This document shows positions 58,460-64,000 of a DNA stretch of 64,000 nt, piece by piece; the first letter of the stretch is position 1, and each line of letters starts with the position of its first letter. The DNA is taken from NCBI RefSeq assembly GCF_000142805.1, contig NC_013080.1:682001-746000 (forward strand), written 5' to 3'. Made by a program: the position numbers and the translations under genes. The notes under the pieces were generated by a model. That model saw nothing but the letters and a program-made list of their open reading frames with translations, was not told the DNA's origin and ran no database searches. Origin of the DNA: Lachancea thermotolerans CBS 6340. Taxonomy: Eukaryota; Ascomycota; Saccharomycetes; Saccharomycetales; Saccharomycetaceae.

Positions 58460-58937
58460 AGCTCGAAAGTCTGGTTCTGGATGCGGAATGCGATTGTAGG
58501 CCTTAGATAAATGCTGGGAAAACGACCTGAATACGTCGAATTCAAGCTCGATGTGCGATTGTTTGACGTAGGGGACAAGGTAGCTTAAAGCTATAATTTA
58601 GTTTTTTTCCAGCTACTGAAAATAGTATTAGCAAGAGCAACGGTAAAAGCTCGAGCGCGGGCCGCGAGACAACGAGCGGCCCTCAATCCCTGCGAATGAG
58701 AGCCTGCTACCGCTTTCTTGCGTCGCAGTCTTGTCGTCAACTCTTGGACAGCGCTGCTATCAAGATTTTAAGCTGCACGGCCAAAAAGCCATCCGGGACT
58801 TTGGGAAAGATCACTGAGAACTACATAAAACGCCTCTCGATTAAGCAACTGCGTAGAGCATGCCATATGGGATTAGGGAACTCCACATTCTCCATTGCTT
58901 CCAATGTTGAGCACTCTTGAAAAGCCAAAAAAATAAT
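58460..58937. other. intergenic region YET - tRNA-Leu
   Basis: About 480 bp upstream of the YET gene. A short plus-strand frame (58696-58920) has no recognisable features. No other gene seen. Confidence 0.5.
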
Positions 58938-59051
58938 GGTTGCTAAGAGATTCGAACTCTTGCATCTTACGATACCTGAGTGTTCCACTGTTATCAGTGT
59001 CAAGATGGGTTATCTTGAATCAGGCGCCTTAGACCGCTCGGCCAAACAACC
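58938..59051 (-). tRNA. tL(CAA): tRNA-Leu (anticodon CAA) with intron
   Basis: A 114-nt minus-strand gene beginning GGTTGTTTGGCCGAGCGG, with anticodon CAA at CTGATTCAAGA, a short intron directly after the anticodon (the sequence continues TAACCCATCTTG), the class II long variable arm, T-loop AGTTCGAATCT and discriminator A. Exons match S. cerevisiae tL(CAA), which also has an intron here. A T-rich terminator follows (A-run at 58928-58934 on plus). It stands at the boundary between the YKL/YMR block and the YNL/YOR block. Confidence 0.96.
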
Positions 59052-59530
59052 AATTGTTGAGTGTTAGAAAGTAATGAAGTTAGATACGAGACATACCCAG
59101 TCAGCAGGCCAGATCAGTACTAGTGATGCCAGCGGTCAAATGTCGAAACAAGCCTACAGCGCGATCAGCTTATAGAAAAGAAGCAGTGATTGCTTCCGTT
59201 CAGCCCAAGTTATGAGCGTCTCAGGAAATCTACCGCTATTGAATTACACGCATCGGTCTAGCATTGCAATTGAAACACTACACAATGCCCTAGAAAAAAC
59301 TTGAAGAATAAATGGAAGCTGTAGAGTGCCTGAAAAGCAGGCAATAGATTCTCAGACTACCCTTCGAGCCTGCAGACCGCTCATCGCTGCCGCCAGAATC
59401 TCGAAGCGCGCTAGTAGCGGAATATCACTCGGAACGAGCAAGCCCCCGCTACTAATTAACTCGATACTTATAACCAGCTCTTCCTCCGCGGAGCTCCAGC
59501 GCTGCACACGCACCGTGGGAAAACGTTACA
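59052..59530. other. intergenic region tRNA-Leu - PHO23
   Basis: About 480 bp at the synteny boundary. No LTR ends, gene or RNA recognised. Confidence 0.5.
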
Positions 59531-60505
59531 ATGGCTGCGCCTGCCAATCTGTACCCTGGACTGAACGACATCTCAGATGTACTGGAAGAAATGCCACTCG
59601 AGGTCACTCGGTATCTTACACTTCTGCGGGAGATTGACGCCAAGTGTGTGCACACGGTCCCCGAGCTCAACAGCACGATCGGGGAGTTCCTGGGCGCACG
59701 CGGTAGCAAAAACGACGGTGTAGAGCCGCTTGCCAGGATGAACGGTCTGTTTCAAGATCTGATGCCGTCGCTGGAGGAGAAGATGCACGTGTCGGCGCTC
59801 GCATACGAAGCGCTGAACCGGCTCACCGCCCGCCTGGAGCTGGCGTACGAGGTGGCTATCAAAAACAACGAGATCCCGCCCAAGCTCAGACTTGGCAACG
59901 ACAACCATCCGGCCATGCACCTGCACCACGAGCTCATGGCCAAGATTGACTCCAAGTCCGGCAGCAAGTCGTCGCAGGCGCTGAAGAGCGAGTCGCGACG
60001 CGAGGCCATGGCCGCACGCAGAACCGCTGGTGCGCCTCCTAGTGTCCCCGCGGGCCATGCGACTGGCAACGGTGGCGGCGCTGGTGGAGCCGGCGCTGGT
60101 GGAGCCGGCGCTGGAGGTTTCGCTGCAGGCGCTGCGGCGTCTGGCTCAGCGGCCGCGGCCACGGCCGCTGGCGCCGCCCAGACTACCGATGGGCGTAAGC
60201 GCCGGACTATGGCAGGACCTACGGGCACCGCTTCGGGCGCGATGGGTGCGACTGCAGGCAGCGCCAGCGCAGATTCAAAGAAGCGGAAGCGCAAGACCGC
60301 ATCGCGGGAAGACTACAGCCAGCGCCCAAAAACAAACGAGTATGGTGAGGCGCTCTACTGCTACTGCAACCAGGTGGCTTATGGAGAGATGGTCGGCTGC
60401 GACGGCGACAACTGCATCTTGGAATGGTTTCATTTGCCCTGCATCGGCCTGGAGACGCTACCCAAAGGAAAGTGGTACTGCGACGACTGTAAGCGCGCTT
60501 TGTGA
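59531..60505 (+). CDS. PHO23: ING-family PHD protein Pho23 (Rpd3L complex)
   Basis: Protein of 324 residues (S. cerevisiae Pho23, YNL097C, 330). An N-terminal ING helical domain (about 8-125; EEMPLEVTRYLTLLREIDAK) leads to a long Ala/Gly-rich linker, a basic SKKRKRKT block and a C-terminal PHD finger (about 271-322; YCYCNQVAYGEMVGCDG, EWFHLPCIGL, KWYCDDCK) that binds H3K4me3. Pho23 targets the Rpd3L histone deacetylase. Two other ING genes exist in yeast (YNG1, YNG2); the RAS neighbour and length identify PHO23. Confidence 0.92.
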   Translation: MAAPANLYPGLNDISDVLEEMPLEVTRYLTLLREIDAKCVHTVPELNSTIGEFLGARGSKNDGVEPLARMNGLFQDLMPSLEEKMHVSALAYEALNRLTARLELAYEVAIKNNEIPPKLRLGNDNHPAMHLHHELMAKIDSKSGSKSSQALKSESRREAMAARRTAGAPPSVPAGHATGNGGGAGGAGAGGAGAGGFAAGAAASGSAAAATAAGAAQTTDGRKRRTMAGPTGTASGAMGATAGSASADSKKRKRKTASREDYSQRPKTNEYGEALYCYCNQVAYGEMVGCDGDNCILEWFHLPCIGLETLPKGKWYCDDCKRAL

Positions 60506-60771
60506 GCGAGACGGACGCGCTCGACCCAGCGCCCTGCCTTCGTCCTCGCGCGTGCCAGCTCGAGTACTACTTCCCCAGATCACCTGATCAAACCTCGCCA
60601 ATCACATGCTTAGTATCGTCGCGCGTGACCTCCGAAACACTTTCGAGGTTTCCCAAATTTTGAACGTTGGAAAAGGTATGCTATAGAGGCCCCTCAGACA
60701 GACGTTATAAACAAAAGGACCAGGGCAGTGTTCTTTATTCTTTGAAACTGGTCGAGTGTCAAGTAAGCAGA

Positions 60772-61762
60772 ATGTCACTGAACAAGGTATGTTAACGTGG
60801 GGAGGGGCGCGTCCGCGGCCGGCGGTGGCGCCTGGCACGACCGCTGGTTTTTTCGCAGCGGCACGGTGAAATTTCAACTAACGACCGAGCGGTTGCAGAA
60901 CAACATAAGAGAATACAAACTGGTGGTCGTCGGTGGCGGTGGTGTTGGTAAATCCGCTCTGACAATACAGCTGATCCAATCACACTTTGTGGATGAATAC
61001 GACCCCACGATCGAGGATTCGTACCGTAAGCAGGTTGTCGTGGACGGCAAGGTGTCCATCTTGGACATCCTGGACACAGCGGGCCAAGAAGAGTACTCGG
61101 CAATGCGCGAGCAGTACATGCGCACTGGCGAGGGCTTTTTGCTGGTGTACTCGGTGACTTCGCGCACGTCGTTCGAAGAACTAATGACATACTACCAGCA
61201 GATTTTGCGCGTCAAGGACGCGGACTACGTGCCGGTGTTCTTGGTGGGCAACAAAAGTGATTTGGAGGATGAACGTCAGGTTGCTTACGAAGAGGGTGTG
61301 AGCCTGGCCAAGCAGTTTAACGCTCCATTCCTTGAAACCTCCGCCAAGCAGGCCATCAATGTCGAGGAGTCTTTCTATGGCCTGGTGCGCCTAGTGCGTG
61401 ACGAAGGCGCGGTTTACAACCCGGCGCATGGTGAGCAGCTAGGGCAGAAATTCCAGCAGCAACAGGCTAGAAACCAGAGCATGGGCGCGGGCGCGGGCCT
61501 CGGCGTGGGTGCCAGCGACGGTCTCGATAACGGCGGCCACGCCTCCGACCCAAACATGCTGTCCGCGGACGCCCAAGGTGGTCAGGCTGCAGACGCCCGC
61601 ACTAGTGGCGTCGCGGCCTCAGGAAAAGCGGGCGAGCTCAAATCCGGCAAGGCTCCAGGCGCCGCCGGCAAGGTCAAGTCCCCCGCAGGCCGCGTGGAGC
61701 AACGTGCCGACAACACCTCGGGTAAGAAACAGAAATCCGGTGGGTGTTGTATCGTGTGTTAG
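60772..61762 (+). CDS. RAS2: Ras GTPase (RAS1/RAS2 single orthologue), intron-containing
   Basis: Exon 1 (60772-60786) encodes MSLNK; after a 112-bp intron, exon 2 (60899-61762) resumes [20 protein letters not shown]. The spliced 292-residue protein begins like S. cerevisiae Ras2 (MPLNKSNIREYKL) and keeps its numbering through the P-loop (GGGGVGKS, 17-24). Switch I ([11 protein letters not shown]), [12 protein letters not shown] and ETSAK are intact. The hypervariable tail is Ala/Gly/Lys-rich and ends CCIVC, giving a farnesylation CaaX (CIVC) and an adjacent Cys for palmitoylation. It activates adenylate cyclase and PKA. S. cerevisiae RAS genes lack this intron. Confidence 0.96.
60787..60898 (+). 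other. RAS spliceosomal intron
   Basis: GTATGT donor at 60787, AACTAAC branch site at 60876-60882 (one base from TACTAAC) and CAG acceptor ending at 60898. Splicing is in phase 0 between codons 5 and 6. Unspliced, the reading frame loses the conserved start and runs through unrelated residues. Confidence 0.92.
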
Positions 61763-61850
61763 ACTAGAAAAGACGAGATATGTAACTGTACCAAGAGTAT
61801 ACAGGCCAGAGCGCCACTTGCAAAGCAGCCGTCGCCGCCGCGCGGCACAC

Positions 61851-62231
61851 TCAATTGACAAAGTGTAGACAGAGGAAGTGTAGCACCAGGCTGGCTAGTA
61901 CGAACTCGCCGAATGCACGCTGCGGCGAAATACCCATGAAGCTGTTCACTACCTGCATACGCAGACTTACTAGCAGCACAAACTGGCCCACACACGCACT
62001 GAAGCCAGCCAGGAACGCGTTGAGCGGAAAGCTGTCCTTGGCCGCGCACACGAACAGAAACTGAATCACACCTACGGCCACCAGGAATGCGCAGAACGTG
62101 TCTATGAGCTGTAGCTGCCTGTCGCCGCTAACCTGCTTGCAGTACGCCTTGTAGGAGGCAGAAATTGTGTCTGAGAACTTGGAAGCAGAGCTGGCCACAT
62201 CCGCTTTCTTGGGGGTTGTTTTTGGCACCAT
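61851..62231 (-). CDS. OST2: oligosaccharyltransferase subunit Ost2 (DAD1)
   Basis: Protein of 126 residues (S. cerevisiae Ost2, YOR103C, 130). A hydrophilic N-terminus is followed by three membrane helices (IDTFCAFLVAVGVIQFLFVC; AGFSACVGQFVLLVSL; FGEFVLASLVLHFLCL) with the DAD1 blocks NAFLAGF and FMGISPQRAF. Ost2 is an essential subunit of the ER oligosaccharyltransferase that N-glycosylates nascent proteins. Convergent with RAS, as YOR101W and YOR103C are in S. cerevisiae. Confidence 0.96.
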   Translation of the reverse strand: MVPKTTPKKADVASSASKFSDTISASYKAYCKQVSGDRQLQLIDTFCAFLVAVGVIQFLFVCAAKDSFPLNAFLAGFSACVGQFVLLVSLRMQVVNSFMGISPQRAFGEFVLASLVLHFLCLHFVN

Positions 62232-62373
62232 GATGCGGTGCGCAGGGTGCTGTTTGTGTGTGTCGGAGCTCAGGTTGGTGCTAGCAAGTCAAATTTTTAT
62301 AGACTGTTGTTGAAATATATAAGAGCTTGCAGAGCACATCTCATCTCGAGCCAGGACCAAGCACCGAGCGGAA

Positions 62374-62991
62374 ATGGAACCAGATTACGAGGAGGATGAC
62401 GACCATGTATACATCAATGAGGAGACAGAGCTGGGACGCGAGAATGTGGTGATATCGCACGCGCCACGCGCGCGCATCGTGCCTCCGCTCAACTTCTGTC
62501 CCGTGGAGCGTTATTTGTACCGCTCCGGTCAGCCCTCCACCGTGAACTTCCCGTTTCTACTGGATCTCAAACTCAAAACGATCATCTGGCTGGCAAATGA
62601 AGAGCCTCAGGACGCGCTGCTGGAGTTCTGCGATGCGCATGCGATTCAGCTACAATTTGCTACCATTAACCCAGACGGCGGCGAGGATGACAATCCTTGG
62701 GATGGTCTCACAGAGCACTCAATCATCAGTGCTTTGCGCACCATCGTCAATGTCGAGAGCTACCCGCTGCTCGTGTGCTGCGGCATGGGCCGCCACCGCA
62801 CGGGTACTGTGATCGGTTGCTTGAGACGTATCATGGGCTGGAATCTGGCCAGCGTCTCGGAGGAGTACCGTCGTTTTACTGGAAGCAGAGGCGGCCGGAT
62901 TCTTGTAGAACTACTAATCGAAGCATTTGACACTCAGTTAGTCGAGATCGACCGCGCTAAGGCGCCGCAATGGCTGTTGACCGCAGTCTAG
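62374..62991 (+). CDS. OCA1: protein tyrosine phosphatase-like Oca1
   Basis: Protein of 205 residues (S. cerevisiae Oca1, YNL099C, 238). The Siw14/Oca1-family core is strongly conserved: [39 protein letters not shown] and the P-loop [10 protein letters not shown] (CX5R, with Cys before it instead of the common His). Oca1 acts in a complex with Oca2, Oca4, Oca6 and Siw14 in inositol-pyrophosphate signalling and oxidant-induced arrest. Divergent from OST2 with 142 bp between starts. RAS2-OCA1-MIC27 is YNL098-YNL100 order. Confidence 0.95.
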   Translation: MEPDYEEDDDHVYINEETELGRENVVISHAPRARIVPPLNFCPVERYLYRSGQPSTVNFPFLLDLKLKTIIWLANEEPQDALLEFCDAHAIQLQFATINPDGGEDDNPWDGLTEHSIISALRTIVNVESYPLLVCCGMGRHRTGTVIGCLRRIMGWNLASVSEEYRRFTGSRGGRILVELLIEAFDTQLVEIDRAKAPQWLLTAV

Positions 62992-63107
62992 CATACTTAA
63001 CTGCGCCTGTTCACATGGGCAACATACCCGTCCCGAAAAAAAAGTGTATTTGATCGAGCGTGTTAGCTCATCGGACACCACCGAACAGGCAAAGGCATTC
63101 AGTCAAG

Positions 63108-63761
63108 ATGTCTCAGATATGCTACAAGCGACTTGCGACGCGAGGATTTGTGTCTGGCGCCAAGGACACAGCGGAAAGCTTCAAGAGTTGGGACTCGTGC
63201 ATGGATAACCGGGCGTGCAAGATCATCGCCATCGTGGGAATAGTGATAGCTTCAATTGTGGCCGTGTGGATAGTGGGATCGCTGCTGCGATGCTTTAAAT
63301 ACGGGGCAAGTGGGATATGTGAGTTCTGCTGCTGGTGTTGCGGGGCTGGGCGTCGCCGTGGCGTGCAGAGACCGATCGCGCAGCCGCACTCTCAGCCAGG
63401 CGTGGGTGGAGGCCCGCCTATGGTGGTTTACCAGCCGGTAACAGCGCCACAGGACGCGTACTACCGAGGCAACAGCTTTTACGATGAGCGCAGCAGCGTC
63501 AAGGAGCTCGAGCAGGATTTCGACCTGGAGGCGCAGAGGCCCGAAAATAAGCGGCGTGCGGCTGGCGCGCACAGAATATCGGGCGGCCGCGAGGCAGTAC
63601 CTCTGGTGTACGACGAAGATCCACGCGAGGACCATGAGCTCTCTGTGTATCACCCCCGTCTGACCACGAACGTTGCCCCACAAGGCTACACTACGCAGAC
63701 GCCCTATCCAAAGGACGAGCAGCAGTCTTACAGCAAGACCTATCGACACGGAAACTACTAG
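63108..63761 (+). CDS. PIN2: exomer-dependent membrane protein Pin2
   Basis: Protein of 217 residues (S. cerevisiae Pin2, YOR104W, 282). The N-terminal SFKSWDSCMDNRACKIIAIV leads into a single membrane span (about 43-67) and a palmitoylation-type Cys cluster (FCCWCCG). The cytosolic tail is shorter than in S. cerevisiae and has Tyr/Pro/Gln-rich sequence. Pin2 cycles between the Golgi and plasma membrane; its S. cerevisiae tail contains a prion-like domain, less evident here. The frame opens at a GTG upstream; the ATG at 63108 is used. Confidence 0.9.
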   Translation: MSQICYKRLATRGFVSGAKDTAESFKSWDSCMDNRACKIIAIVGIVIASIVAVWIVGSLLRCFKYGASGICEFCCWCCGAGRRRGVQRPIAQPHSQPGVGGGPPMVVYQPVTAPQDAYYRGNSFYDERSSVKELEQDFDLEAQRPENKRRAAGAHRISGGREAVPLVYDEDPREDHELSVYHPRLTTNVAPQGYTTQTPYPKDEQQSYSKTYRHGNY

Positions 63762-63848
63762 AAATAGCTCTCTTTACTCAGGAATATATATGGTATACTT
63801 GCGGTTTTCATGTTAAAGGCGTGGCGGCCAGGATTTAATTGTCTGGCT

Positions 63849-64000
63849 TTACAGGTCGAGCTTCTTGACGAGGTAGCGCCTCACTTCACCGATTCCCTGC
63901 TGCAAGCTGGCGTCGACGTTCCGGTGCACGCTAGCAGACGTCTTCTGAACCCCATCAACCAGAAGCTGATTCCAAATTTCGTGATAGCGTGCAACCAAAT
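63849..64000 (-). CDS. MIC27: MICOS subunit Mic27, 3' end (partial)
   Basis: A minus-strand frame enters from the right edge and ends with TAA at 63849-63851. The visible C-terminal 50 residues, beginning LVARYHEIWNQLLVDG and ending EVRRYLVKKLDL, align with the end of S. cerevisiae Mic27/Aim37 (YNL100W; its FVKSYHNTWKRIYEEG segment and final helix). Mic27 is an apolipoprotein-O-like subunit of the cristae-junction MICOS complex in the inner mitochondrial membrane. Its place next to OCA1 fits YNL099-YNL100. Confidence 0.8.
   Translation of the reverse strand, partial: LVARYHEIWNQLLVDGVQKTSASVHRNVDASLQQGIGEVRRYLVKKLDL

Noticed and set aside
59055-59300. Possible LTR start (TGTTGAGTG) next to tRNA-Leu
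   Set aside because: No matching terminal inverted end or LTR-length partner could be found before PHO23.

Overview
This is nuclear DNA of a budding yeast in the Saccharomycetaceae that did not go through the whole-genome duplication. Genes are compact and almost all intron-free. There are three tRNA genes with yeast-type sequences, one with an intron, and two protein genes carry a short 5'-terminal spliceosomal intron. Gene order interleaves two S. cerevisiae sister tracks. About 1-58,460 alternates orthologues of chromosome XI left (YKL046-YKL065) with chromosome XIII right (YMR023-YMR041). About 59,500-64,000 does the same for XIV left (YNL097-YNL100) and XV right (YOR101-YOR104). Genes that are duplicate pairs in S. 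cerevisiae (MSN2/MSN4, RAS1/RAS2, YET1/YET2, EIS1/YKL050C) occur once here. Together with an HO-like WHO element beside FBA1, this points to Lachancea or Torulaspora, Lachancea more likely; the species cannot be fixed from the sequence alone.

Layout: 1-8,575 holds the 3' end of DCW1, ANR2, BLI1, MSS1, tRNA-Ala, an unrecognised GPI-type cell-surface protein, MRPL3, CSI1 and PEX12. 8,576-11,582 is the accessory pocket: tRNA-Gln, a possible solo LTR just upstream of it, and a decayed HO/VDE-related homing endonuclease gene (WHO element). 11,583-14,987 holds two glycolytic/fermentative genes, FBA1 and a PDC1-type pyruvate decarboxylase. 15,891-31,944 carries HRT2, MPE1, TOA2, TAP42, NUP120, FAR8, TMA19, OAR1, DEF1, MDM35 and ASK1. 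32,887-47,886 carries SFK1, EIS1, HOF1, CSE4, ARP9 (with intron), RCH1, IMP2, MIH1 and ELM1. 48,214-58,459 carries an MSN2/4-type stress regulator, the YKL063C orthologue, CCS1, MNR2, SUB1, ARA2 and YET1/2. A synteny break marked by an intron-containing tRNA-Leu(CAA) leads into PHO23, RAS (with intron), OST2, OCA1, PIN2 and the 3' end of MIC27.

The outstanding feature is the WHO element. WHO elements are described relatives of the mating-type switching endonuclease HO that home into the 3' part of FBA1. Here one lies directly downstream of an intact FBA1 in the same orientation. It keeps intein-like blocks, both LAGLIDADG motifs and an HO-like zinc-finger tail. It lacks the intein nucleophile, has lost roughly 80-90 codons between the two LAGLIDADG motifs with a frameshift, and has a premature stop in its tail. 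It is a recognisable fossil of the homing family from which HO was domesticated. The remaining genes are mostly conserved housekeeping genes, and many starts had to be moved to the first in-frame ATG that matches the family.
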